From Bacillota bacterium (GTDB lineage Bacteria > Bacillota > Clostridia > Acetivibrionales > DSM-1351), in contig JAEZIB010000151.1 in NCBI GenBank assembly GCA_023416275.1, positions 1 to 13,604 on the forward strand: a DNA stretch of 13,604 bases. The letters are read 5' to 3'. The notes below the pieces were generated by a model. That model did not search any database. It saw nothing but the letters and a program-made list of their open reading frames with translations, and was not told the origin of the DNA. The position numbers were made by a program, and so were the translations under genes. Numbering within the stretch: position 1 is the stretch's first letter; each line of letters starts with the position of its first letter. Positions 1 to 6,105 of the stretch are shown piece after piece.

Positions 1-511
1 ACTTACAAGTGGTTCAGAAATTTATTTAACGCTATCAACAGCAGATGGAGTTGGTTCCGAACCTTTTGATGTAGATTTTGATTTTGCCAATTTAACTATG
101 TTTGCAGGAGAAAGTTCTGTAGTTCCATCAGATATTAATGGATACACTACAGGTACTCTTACAACCTTTAGCATAGGCTCAGATGGAATAATTACTGGTG
201 TATACAGTAATGGAGAGCAGCAGTCATTAGGTTGTGTTGCCTTGGCTAGTTTCTCAAATCCTGCCGGACTTCAGAAGGTTGGAGATAATTTATTCATTCC
301 AACAACCAATTCAGGGAATTTCACTAAGGGTTTGGCAGCCGGAACGGGTGGAACCGGTACTTTGACTCCAGGTACACTAGAAATGTCAAATGTTGACCTT
401 TCTAGTGAATTTACAAATATGATAATTACACAGAGAGGCTTCCAAGCTAATAGTAGAATTATTACTACATCAGATGAAATGCTTCAAGAGCTAGTTAATC
501 TAAAAAGATAA
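1..511 (+). CDS. flgE: Flagellar hook protein FlgE, C-terminal part (5' end outside window)
   Basis: The reading frame is open from base 2 with no start in the window, so this is the last about 169 codons of a longer gene. The product is the structural subunit of the flagellar hook, the flexible joint between rod and filament, exported through the apparatus encoded downstream. The C-terminal 35 residues (SSEFTNMIITQRGFQANSRI, then ITTSDEMLQELVNL) are the conserved hook/rod C-terminal helix that packs into the D0 core. The stretch FSIGSDGIITGVYSNGEQ followed by FSNPAGLQKVGDNLF is typical of FlgE and separates it from the shorter rod proteins FlgF and FlgG, though without the N-terminus that call is by similarity of pattern. 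An internal ATG at 98 is not a start, because the homology continues upstream of it. flbD follows after 126 bases, as is usual in Clostridia and Bacilli. Confidence 0.93.
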   Translation, partial: LTSGSEIYLTLSTADGVGSEPFDVDFDFANLTMFAGESSVVPSDINGYTTGTLTTFSIGSDGIITGVYSNGEQQSLGCVALASFSNPAGLQKVGDNLFIPTTNSGNFTKGLAAGTGGTGTLTPGTLEMSNVDLSSEFTNMIITQRGFQANSRIITTSDEMLQELVNLKR

Positions 512-529
512 TCTTAAGTAGAGTATAAT

Positions 530-567
530 TACTACCAAGGACATTATTTTCCATGTCTTTGGTAGTA
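530..567 (+). terminator. Strong hairpin after flgE; terminator-like but no U-tract
   Basis: Bases 530-544 pair with 553-567 to give a 15-bp stem (one G-U pair, at 539/558) with an 8-base loop. It starts 18 bases after the flgE stop. The right arm is followed by ATAGCTCGAAAT, not by a run of T, so it is not a textbook intrinsic terminator. It may cause partial termination, or protect the 3' end of the very abundant flgE transcript after processing. The structure is seen directly; its role is inferred. Confidence 0.6.
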
Positions 568-637
568 TAGCTCGAAATTAACCTAATTTTGTAAATTGTT
601 TTAAAATTATCTATTGTTTTTTTGGAGTATTAATATT

Positions 638-850
638 ATGATAAGATTAACTAAATTAAACAACTCATCCTTTGTTATAAATTGTGAGTTGATTGAGACA
701 TTAGAGAGTACACCTGATACGATAATAACGTTAAACAACGGTAAAAAATATGTTGTTGCTGATAGTATTGATGAAGTTATAGATAGAGTGATACAATACA
801 AAAAGCGAATATTCGCTATTAAATTTAATGATATGACAAGTGAAGTATAA
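638..850 (+). CDS. flbD: FlbD family flagellar protein
   Basis: A 70-residue protein of the small FlbD/SwrD family, named for a gene found next to flgE and fliL in Firmicutes flagellar operons. In Bacillus subtilis the member SwrD is needed for full flagellar power and swarming; the biochemical role is not settled. The N-terminus MIRLTKLN, the central VINCELIETLESTPDTIITL and a LNNGKKYVV strand match the family pattern and length. No signal peptide or membrane segment is visible. I chose the ATG at 638 because GGAG at 624-627 lies 10 bases upstream and the family begins MIxLTxLN; an in-frame TTG at 614 would add eight residues foreign to the family. In many clostridial operons motA and motB follow this gene, but here fliL comes next. 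Confidence 0.88.
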   Translation: MIRLTKLNNSSFVINCELIETLESTPDTIITLNNGKKYVVADSIDEVIDRVIQYKKRIFAIKFNDMTSEV

Positions 851-926
851 GTTTGTTGTATTAAATATTAATGCTTTTGCTTTAGTTTTATTTAGCTAGA
901 TATTTAACTTTAAGGAGGAAAAGGCT

Positions 927-1436
927 TTGGAGGGAAAAAGCAGCTATTTTGTCTTACTTGTTATAGTAGCATGTTTATCAATAACACTTGCTTTCCTTGC
1001 AATTGGCTATTTCTTTTTCGCCAGTGGTTCAAGCCCAGAAAAAGAAGTTGTTGTAATGACTGAAGTAATTCCAGGAGACGATGAACTTTCAAACAAAGTT
1101 ATATTTGAATCCAAGAATTTTAATCTGAAGAAGACTGATACTAAACAGATTGCAGTTATTTCACTTAGTGCAAGTATGAAGCATTTAAAGACTGTTGAAG
1201 AGTTGAAAAAAGAAGAGGAAGTTACAGCGAAAATTGATTTTTACAGTACTGAAATAAATTCTGCTATCGGTACATATTTTCAGGATTTAACATTGGATGA
1301 TGTTTCCAAGAAAAGTACCAGAACTAAAGCAGAAGAAGATTTAAAAGAAATAATAAATGAGATATTAACTAAAAATGATAAAAAGGCAAGTCCTCTAGTT
1401 TATTCTGTAACTTTTGACTACTGGTTTTATCAATAG
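927..1436 (+). CDS. fliL: Flagellar basal body-associated protein FliL
   Basis: A 169-residue inner-membrane protein. FliL sits around the stator units near the basal body and supports motor torque. A short cytoplasmic N-terminus precedes one membrane segment at about residues 7-32 (FVLLVIVACLSITLAFLAIG), followed by an extracytoplasmic domain. The C-terminal domain shows the family pattern: a strand rich in V/I/S (IAVISLSASMKH), acidic helices, then TRTKAEEDLKEIINEIL and a final strand VYSVTFDYWFYQ. The start is TTG at 927, supported by AAGGAGG at 912-918 with 8 bases of spacing; no in-frame ATG would keep the membrane segment. The stop codon overlaps the fliM ribosome binding site, so the two are probably translationally coupled. 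Confidence 0.9.
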   Translation: MEGKSSYFVLLVIVACLSITLAFLAIGYFFFASGSSPEKEVVVMTEVIPGDDELSNKVIFESKNFNLKKTDTKQIAVISLSASMKHLKTVEELKKEEEVTAKIDFYSTEINSAIGTYFQDLTLDDVSKKSTRTKAEEDLKEIINEILTKNDKKASPLVYSVTFDYWFYQ

Positions 1437-1447
1437 GAGGTGGGCTT

Positions 1448-2434
1448 GTGGGGGATATATTATCTCAGAATGAGATTGATGAACTGCTAAAGGCTCTTAC
1501 TACTGGAGATATAGATGTACAGCAGATTCAAACCACTAAAACAGAAAAGAAAATAAAACTTCATGATTTTAAGAAACCACCTAAATTTGCAAATGACCAT
1601 AAACGTACGCTTCAATTCATTTATGAAAACTATGCGAGATTGATTCAATCATTTTTATCTGGATATTTGCGAACCTTGGTACAAGTTGATGTTTTATCAG
1701 TAGATGCGCTGCAATACAGTGAATTCAGTAATTCATTAGCAAATCCTGTAGTACTTGCAGTAGTTGATTTTAGTCCATTAAACGGATCAATTATATTTGA
1801 AATGGATCCAAGCATTGCATATTCTCTTATTGATAGAATTCTAGGAGGAAGAGGATCTGCAATGGATAGAGTCAGATCATTTACTGAGATTGAGTTGGCG
1901 ATATTAGAAAGAATTATAGTACAAATACTTAATCTTATGCGTGAACCATGGGAGAGTATTATGTCTATAAAGCCAAGATTGGAAAAAATAGAAACCAATG
2001 CTCAATTTGCACAGCTTATTCACCCAAATGAAATGGTTGCACTGATTACTTTGAATGTTGTAGTTGGTGATGTGAAGGGTATGATTAATATATGTATACC
2101 TCATATGGTTGTAGAACCTATAATGCCAAAATTGAGCACTAAACTCTGGTTTACAAGCAATGAATCTGAGAAGGTTGAAAATCACCAACAAGATATTGAG
2201 TTGAGGATAGAAAACACTTTAGTGCCTGTTAGAGCTATATTAGGAAATACTTCAATCAATATTAGTGAATTTCTTGATTTACAAGTTGGCGATGTTGTAC
2301 CGCTTGAAACAAATATAAATGGCTGCTTAGAGATAATGGTTGGTAATATACCTAAATTTCATGCTAAGCCTGGAGTAAAGAAAAACAAAGTTGCAGTAAA
2401 AATAATTGATGTGATAGGAAGGGAGGAAGAATAG
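1448..2434 (+). CDS. fliM: Flagellar motor switch protein FliM
   Basis: A 328-residue C-ring protein, the normal family length. It links the FliG rotor to FliY/FliN and receives phospho-CheY. Residues 4-15 (ILSQNEIDELLK) are the CheY-P binding peptide. A linker to about residue 45 leads into the CheC-like middle domain, with the FliM signature KFANDHKRTLQFIYENYARL at 46-65 and the conserved GGRG loop at 133-136, which contacts FliG, followed by FTEIE. The C-terminal SpoA domain, about residues 245-325, includes a VPLETNINGCLEIMV strand pair. The start is GTG at 1448 with AGGAGGT at 1435-1441 (6-base spacing). The gene ends two bases before fliY begins, so coupled translation and matched amounts of the two C-ring proteins are likely. 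Confidence 0.97.
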   Translation: MGDILSQNEIDELLKALTTGDIDVQQIQTTKTEKKIKLHDFKKPPKFANDHKRTLQFIYENYARLIQSFLSGYLRTLVQVDVLSVDALQYSEFSNSLANPVVLAVVDFSPLNGSIIFEMDPSIAYSLIDRILGGRGSAMDRVRSFTEIELAILERIIVQILNLMREPWESIMSIKPRLEKIETNAQFAQLIHPNEMVALITLNVVVGDVKGMINICIPHMVVEPIMPKLSTKLWFTSNESEKVENHQQDIELRIENTLVPVRAILGNTSINISEFLDLQVGDVVPLETNINGCLEIMVGNIPKFHAKPGVKKNKVAVKIIDVIGREEE

Positions 2435-2436
2435 AA

Positions 2437-3693
2437 ATGGGAGATATGCTTACACAAGCAGAGATTGATGCGTTACTAAATGGCACCTCCTCTTCAGATG
2501 ATGATAATGATGTTAGTGATATAGCTTCTGATGAAATTGGAAATAATCATAGCTCTGGTGGTAGTTTATCAACACAGGAAATTGATGCCTTAGGTGAAAT
2601 TGGCAATATAAGCATGGGTACTTCTGCAACAACACTGTTTACTCTTTTATCACAGAAGGTAACAATTACAACTCCAAATGTTACTATAACAACATGGGAG
2701 GAGTTGTCAAAGAGTTATTCTTCACAATATGTAGCGGTTAAAGTAGAATATACTGATGGATTAATTGGCAGTAACTTATTAATACTTAAACAAGATGATG
2801 TAAAAATAATTACTGATTTGATGATGGGTGGAGAAGGTGCAATAGTTGAAGGTGAATTAAGTGACCTTCATTTGAGTGCAATAAGTGAGGCTATGAATCA
2901 AATGATTGGTTCTTCAGCCACTTCTATGTCTTCAATGTTTGCTAAAAGAATAGATATATCACCTCCAAAAGCATATATGGTTAGTTTTGAAGATGGTGAT
3001 CCATATGGTGATTTTGAAGTTGGTGAGCAATTAGTTAGAGTTGCATTTAAGATGGTGGTTGGTGACTTAATTGACAGTGAGATAATGCAATTGCTGCCTA
3101 TGAAATTTGCAAAAGAATTGGTAGATCAATTGTTTAATTCAAGCCCTAAAAGTGAACCAGAACCACAAATACAACAACCGATAATCCAGCAAGCACCGGT
3201 TCAACAACCTATGATGCAGCCACCTCCAGTTCAGCAGCCAATTATGCAGCAACCGATGATGCAACAACCGATGATGCAGCAGCCAATGATGCAACAACCA
3301 ATGATGCAACAACCAATGATGCAGCAGCAAATGCAAGGGTATGGGTTTAGTGGAGGATATCAAGAACCTCAAAGAGCAAGAAATTCTGTCAGTGTTCAAC
3401 CTGCACAGTTCCAAGCATTTGACGATGGGCTATCTGCTTCAGAGAAAAAGAATATTGGCCTTATAATGGATTTACCTCTGCAAGTTACAGTAGAATTGGG
3501 AAGAACCCAAAAACTTATTAAAGATATTTTAGAATTCGGTTCAGGCTCAGTAATTGAATTGGATAAGCTTGCTGGCGAGCCAGTTGATATTCTGGTTAAC
3601 GGAAAAGCGATTGCTAAAGGAGAAGTTGTTGTTATTGATGAAAGCTTTGGTGTTAGAATTACTGACATAATTCATCCATCAAAACGACTATAA
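2437..3693 (+). CDS. fliY: FliY: motor switch phosphatase (CheC-like domain plus FliN SpoA domain)
   Basis: A 418-residue C-ring protein of the FliY type found in Bacilli, Clostridia and others in place of a short FliN. Residues 1-15 (LTQAEIDALL core) repeat the CheY-P binding peptide seen in FliM. The middle domain, about 45-232, carries two complete CheC phosphatase motifs of the form D/S-x3-E-x2-N-x22-P: D50/E54/N57/P80 and S147/E151/N154/P177. Both catalytic Glu/Asn pairs are present, so CheY-P hydrolysis is expected. A Gln/Pro/Met-rich linker at about 238-330 contains tandem QQPMM repeats. The FliN-type SpoA domain is at about 336-415 (LIMDLPLQVTVELGRTQ ... GEVVVIDESFGVRITDII). The unusually regular linker is the only oddity. 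Some databases label this gene fliN or fliN/fliY. Confidence 0.96.
   Translation: MGDMLTQAEIDALLNGTSSSDDDNDVSDIASDEIGNNHSSGGSLSTQEIDALGEIGNISMGTSATTLFTLLSQKVTITTPNVTITTWEELSKSYSSQYVAVKVEYTDGLIGSNLLILKQDDVKIITDLMMGGEGAIVEGELSDLHLSAISEAMNQMIGSSATSMSSMFAKRIDISPPKAYMVSFEDGDPYGDFEVGEQLVRVAFKMVVGDLIDSEIMQLLPMKFAKELVDQLFNSSPKSEPEPQIQQPIIQQAPVQQPMMQPPPVQQPIMQQPMMQQPMMQQPMMQQPMMQQPMMQQQMQGYGFSGGYQEPQRARNSVSVQPAQFQAFDDGLSASEKKNIGLIMDLPLQVTVELGRTQKLIKDILEFGSGSVIELDKLAGEPVDILVNGKAIAKGEVVVIDESFGVRITDIIHPSKRL
3232..3321 (+). repeat. 15-bp tandem repeat encoding QQPMM in the FliY linker
   Basis: Six in-frame 15-base units encode QQPIM once and QQPMM five times (FliY residues 266-295), followed by a degenerate QQQMQ unit. 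Units differ only at third positions of Gln (CAG/CAA) and Pro (CCA/CCG) codons, plus the Ile in unit 1. Looser QQP-type units precede it from about 3175. Unit number could vary between strains without breaking the frame. Confidence 0.93.
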
Positions 3694-3731
3694 TTATAAA
3701 AATCAACGAATAATTAAGGAGAGAGAAAGTT

Positions 3732-4094
3732 ATGGGTAAAAGTATTTTAATTGTTGATGATGCAGCATTTATGAGAATGATGATAAAGGATATATTATCA
3801 AAAAACGGTTATGAAATTGCAGCTGATGTTGACAACGGTTTAAAGGCAATAGAAAAATATAAGGAACTTACTCCTGACTTGGTTATAATGGATATTACAA
3901 TGCCAGAAATGGATGGAGTAACAGCTGTTAGAGAGATTAAGAAAATTCATAGTGATGCAAAAATAATTATGTGTTCTGCTATGGGACAACAGGCTATGGT
4001 TATTGAATCAATCCAAGCAGGTGCCAGGGATTTTATTGTAAAGCCATTTCAGGCAGACCGTGTAGTGGAAGCAGTAAAAAAGGTTATTGGATAA
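3732..4094 (+). CDS. cheY: Chemotaxis response regulator CheY
   Basis: A 120-residue stand-alone receiver domain. It takes phosphate from CheA and binds the FliM/FliY N-terminal peptides to change motor rotation. All receiver residues are visible: acidic pair D9/D10, phosphoacceptor D54 in VIMDITMPEMDG, S82 at the switch Thr/Ser position, and K104 in VKPF. There is no output domain. The start has AAGGAGAG at 3716-3723 upstream. The position directly after fliY is the classical arrangement in Gram-positive flagellar operons and supports CheY over a generic regulator. A 185-base gap with strong secondary structure follows, unlike the tight spacing before it. Confidence 0.96.
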   Translation: MGKSILIVDDAAFMRMMIKDILSKNGYEIAADVDNGLKAIEKYKELTPDLVIMDITMPEMDGVTAVREIKKIHSDAKIIMCSAMGQQAMVIESIQAGARDFIVKPFQADRVVEAVKKVIG

Positions 4095-4117
4095 TTTTGA
4101 AATTATCTACTCACTAT

Positions 4118-4199
4118 GATATCCTGCTGGTTGCTATAAATTTATATGGTTCTTTTTTAAGAGCATCATATTAATTTGGTTAGATAACAGCAGGATATT
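4118..4199 (+). other. Long two-part stem-loop in the cheY-fliO gap
   Basis: Bases 4118-4129 pair with 4188-4199 (12 bp, with one G-U at the base). Inside, 4138-4142 pair with 4173-4177, 4144-4148 with 4167-4171, and 4149-4154 with 4159-4164, broken by one T-T mismatch and a two-base bulge and closed by a TTTT loop. An asymmetric internal loop joins the two stems. The right arm ends in ATATTTTG and a run of seven T follows only at 4210-4216, so terminator function is uncertain. It could act as a partial terminator, a processing site or a small RNA. No protein-coding sequence is apparent in 4095-4279. Confidence 0.55.
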
Positions 4200-4279
4200 T
4201 TGTAATAAGTTTTTTTATGTGTTATTTCTAAGTATTTATTTGGACTAAGACAATATATTTAGGACATTGAGGTTAGAGG

Positions 4280-4789
4280 ATGAATATTGGAGATTATATT
4301 TATGCTATTTTTGCATTTATATTTGTTTTTGGATTGCTTATTTTTTCAACAAGATTTTTATCGTACAAGTCAAAAAAAGTACTTAATGGGAAACATATGC
4401 AAATTGTAGAATCATTAAGCCTTGGTGTGACAAATAGACTTCATCTGATAAAGGTAGATGATGAGTTTTTTCTTATTTCGGCTACAAATAAAAATATTGA
4501 ATTTTTAACTAAGGTTAATATAGGTGACTATAAGGAAGAGGAGATTAAAAATCCCATCACAGAGGTTATTGATTTTAGGTCAGTACTAAAAAAATATACT
4601 AATTTTAACTTTATCTCTAACAAAAAAAATGAAAATGAGTCACAGGATGTTTTGAAGCAGAATATCAGAAATTCTGGTGAAAAGCAGGATAGTGACTTAA
4701 TATTTAAAAGTAATTTAAAGAAATTAAAAAACTTAACAAATACTATTAATGGACAACGGAGCGAAGATGAACAAAAAAAGGAATATTAA
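4280..4789 (+). CDS. fliO: Flagellar biosynthesis protein FliO
   Basis: A 169-residue membrane protein of the FliO/FliZ family, which stabilises FliP while the export gate core assembles. One membrane segment lies at about residues 8-24 (YAIFAFIFVFGLLIFST), followed by the family's cytoplasmic beta domain: MQIVESLSLGVTNRLHLIKVDDEFFLISATNKNIEFL at 41-77. The tail, about 90-169, is polar, Lys/Asn/Glu-rich and low in conservation. FliO is poorly conserved, so the call rests partly on position directly before fliP. The start is ATG at 4280 with TGAGGT at 4268-4273 (6-base spacing). The last 23 bases overlap fliP, indicating coupled translation. The start region has a near-copy in the fliQ-fliR gap. 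Confidence 0.85.
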   Translation: MNIGDYIYAIFAFIFVFGLLIFSTRFLSYKSKKVLNGKHMQIVESLSLGVTNRLHLIKVDDEFFLISATNKNIEFLTKVNIGDYKEEEIKNPITEVIDFRSVLKKYTNFNFISNKKNENESQDVLKQNIRNSGEKQDSDLIFKSNLKKLKNLTNTINGQRSEDEQKKEY

Positions 4790-5573
4790 AAGAATAATAT
4801 TAATAGTAAGCATTTTAGTTCTGGTCTTTTGTTTTTTAGGAGCTAGAAGCGTATTAGCAGCTAATCCAAATATATCTGTAACAACTGATGGAATAAATAT
4901 TGGTACTACTGATAATCCGCAGGATGTATCATCTAGCATACAGATTTTAATATTATTAACGGTTTTAGCAATTGCGCCTTCAATTTTGATAATGATGACA
5001 GGCTTTACAAGAATAATTATTATACTGTCTTTTCTAAGAAATGCGCTTGGAACGCAGCAAATGCCACCAAATCAAGTCATGATTGGTTTAGCACTCTTCA
5101 TAACATTCTTTGTAATGAGTCCTGTTTTAACTGATATAAATAAAAATGCATTTCAGCCTTATACTAATGGAACTATTACTCAAAAACAAGCAATCGATAC
5201 TAGCTCTAAGACTATAAAAACATGGATGGTAAAGCAAATATTCAGTAATGGTCGAGAGAAAGACTTATCATTGTTTATGACGCTCGCTGGGCAAACAGAA
5301 CCAATTAAAGTAGAGGATGCAGCAAATCTTTCCCTTACAATTGTGGTTCCGGCTTTTTTAATTAGTGAGCTTACAGTTGCGTTTAAATTTGGTTTCTTAA
5401 TATTTTTGCCATTTTTGATTATAGATATGATTGTATCTAGTACTTTGATGTCTATGGGTATGATGATGCTTCCTCCGTCAATGATTTCACTACCATTTAA
5501 GGTATTATTGTTTATTTTAATAGATGGCTGGGGTATGATAACACAGTCCATAATTATAAGTTTTGCCCGGTGA
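4767..5573 (+). CDS. fliP: Flagellar export gate protein FliP
   Basis: A 268-residue core subunit of the flagellar type III export gate; five FliP with FliQ and FliR form the channel. A cleavable signal peptide is visible: basic MNKKRNIKR, hydrophobic core to about residue 24, and a likely cut after VLA (29-31). Family motifs include MMTGFTRIIIILSFLRNALGTQQMPPNQVMIGLALFITF (split at about 76-115), PAFLISELTVAFKFGFLIFLPFLIIDM and SMGMMMLPPSMISLPFKVLLF. I chose ATG 4767 over ATG 4749: GGAG at 4758-4761 sits 5 bases upstream of 4767, and it gives a normal signal peptide. The later start overlaps fliO by 23 bases. Confidence 0.95.
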   Translation: MNKKRNIKRIILIVSILVLVFCFLGARSVLAANPNISVTTDGINIGTTDNPQDVSSSIQILILLTVLAIAPSILIMMTGFTRIIIILSFLRNALGTQQMPPNQVMIGLALFITFFVMSPVLTDINKNAFQPYTNGTITQKQAIDTSSKTIKTWMVKQIFSNGREKDLSLFMTLAGQTEPIKVEDAANLSLTIVVPAFLISELTVAFKFGFLIFLPFLIIDMIVSSTLMSMGMMMLPPSMISLPFKVLLFILIDGWGMITQSIIISFAR

Positions 5574-5617
5574 CGAAGCACAATATATAATTTTGCCAGT
5601 TGTTAACGCCATTATTA

Positions 5618-5642
5618 CCATTATTTTTAATTGAAGTAATGG
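5618..5642 (+). other. Hairpin in the fliP-fliQ gap
   Basis: Bases 5618-5627 can pair with 5633-5642 (10 bp including two G-U pairs, 5-base loop). The same right arm can pair instead with GCCATTA at 5608-5614, so two folds compete. It is followed by CATAAAAAGAT, with no T run. The 135-base gap between fliP and fliQ is longer than usual for these genes; nothing else in it is recognisable except the fliQ ribosome binding site at 5694-5701. Confidence 0.35.
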
Positions 5643-5708
5643 CATAAAAAGATATAAAATAACATTAGTTCAAAGAATAGTTTTATTGTATATGGGGGTG
5701 AACATTTA

Positions 5709-5978
5709 GTGGATGAAAGTGGTATTATTTATATCGCGCAGGACGCTTTAAAAGTATTAATATATGTAGCTGCCCCAATATTGATTATCAGTATGGCTGT
5801 TGGCTTGATAGTAAGTATTTTTCAGGCTACTACTCAAATTCAGGAACAAACTTTATCCTTTGTACCAAAGATTCTTTCTGTAGTTGCTGCTATTGCCATT
5901 TTTGGTTCATGGATGTTGAGAACGTTGATGGAATATATGCAAAATATATTGATTAATATTAATCAGTTTATTAAGTAA
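5709..5978 (+). CDS. fliQ: Flagellar export gate protein FliQ
   Basis: An 89-residue protein with two membrane hairpin helices, at about residues 15-37 and 53-75, the standard FliQ size and topology. Four FliQ wrap around FliP/FliR in the export gate. The loop FQATTQIQEQTLSFVPKI, about 38-55, is the most conserved part of the family and is intact. The start is GTG at 5709 with GGGGGTGA at 5694-5701 and 7 bases of spacing; no ATG fits the family N-terminus. Gaps on both sides (135 and 127 bases) contain inverted repeats. Confidence 0.95.
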   Translation: MDESGIIYIAQDALKVLIYVAAPILIISMAVGLIVSIFQATTQIQEQTLSFVPKILSVVAAIAIFGSWMLRTLMEYMQNILININQFIK

Positions 5979-6011
5979 ATAGATCAAAAACAAATATGTA
6001 AATGATATTTG

Positions 6012-6034
6012 AAAGACATTTAGGTTAGAGGATG
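6012..6034 (+). repeat. Near-copy of the fliO translation-initiation region
   Basis: Bases 6014-6034 match 4262-4282 (the fliO leader through its ATG) at 19 of 21 positions; the core GGTTAGAGGATG is identical. At fliO the ATG begins the gene. Here it would begin a 10-codon ORF, MVRLIQIKIY, stopping at 6062-6064, and the Shine-Dalgarno part is weaker (TTAGGT for TGAGGT). This looks like a duplicated leader or a shared binding site for an RNA-binding factor. The match is seen directly; its meaning is inferred. Confidence 0.5.
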
Positions 6035-6052
6035 GTTAGATTAATACAAATT

Positions 6053-6075
6053 AAAATATATTAAAAATATATTTT
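6053..6075 (+). other. AT-rich inverted repeat upstream of fliR
   Basis: AAAATATA at 6053-6060 and TATATTTT at 6068-6075 form a perfect 8-bp all-AT stem with a 7-base loop, about 30 bases before the fliR start. The stem is thermodynamically weak and such repeats arise easily in AT-rich DNA. It could modestly affect fliR translation. Confidence 0.3.
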
Positions 6076-6105
6076 GATTTAATTATAAATTTAGGAGTTG
6101 AGAAT

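Noticed and set aside
1645..2191. Two overlapping - strand open frames inside fliM
   Set aside because: They lie fully opposite a well-supported gene, show no domain pattern and look like chance frames.
3139..3414. Open frame on the - strand rich in Leu/His/Trp opposite the FliY repeat
   Set aside because: It is the complement of the QQPMM repeat; its low-complexity composition mirrors the repeat, it has no ribosome binding site or homology, and fliY is certain on the + strand.
4095..4279. c-di-GMP riboswitch in the cheY-fliO gap
   Set aside because: The conserved bases of the GEMM class are not visible; only a generic long stem-loop can be supported.
4749..4766. Upstream ATG for FliP
   Set aside because: It lacks a ribosome binding site, and the GGAG at 4758-4761 fits the ATG at 4767 and a normal signal peptide.
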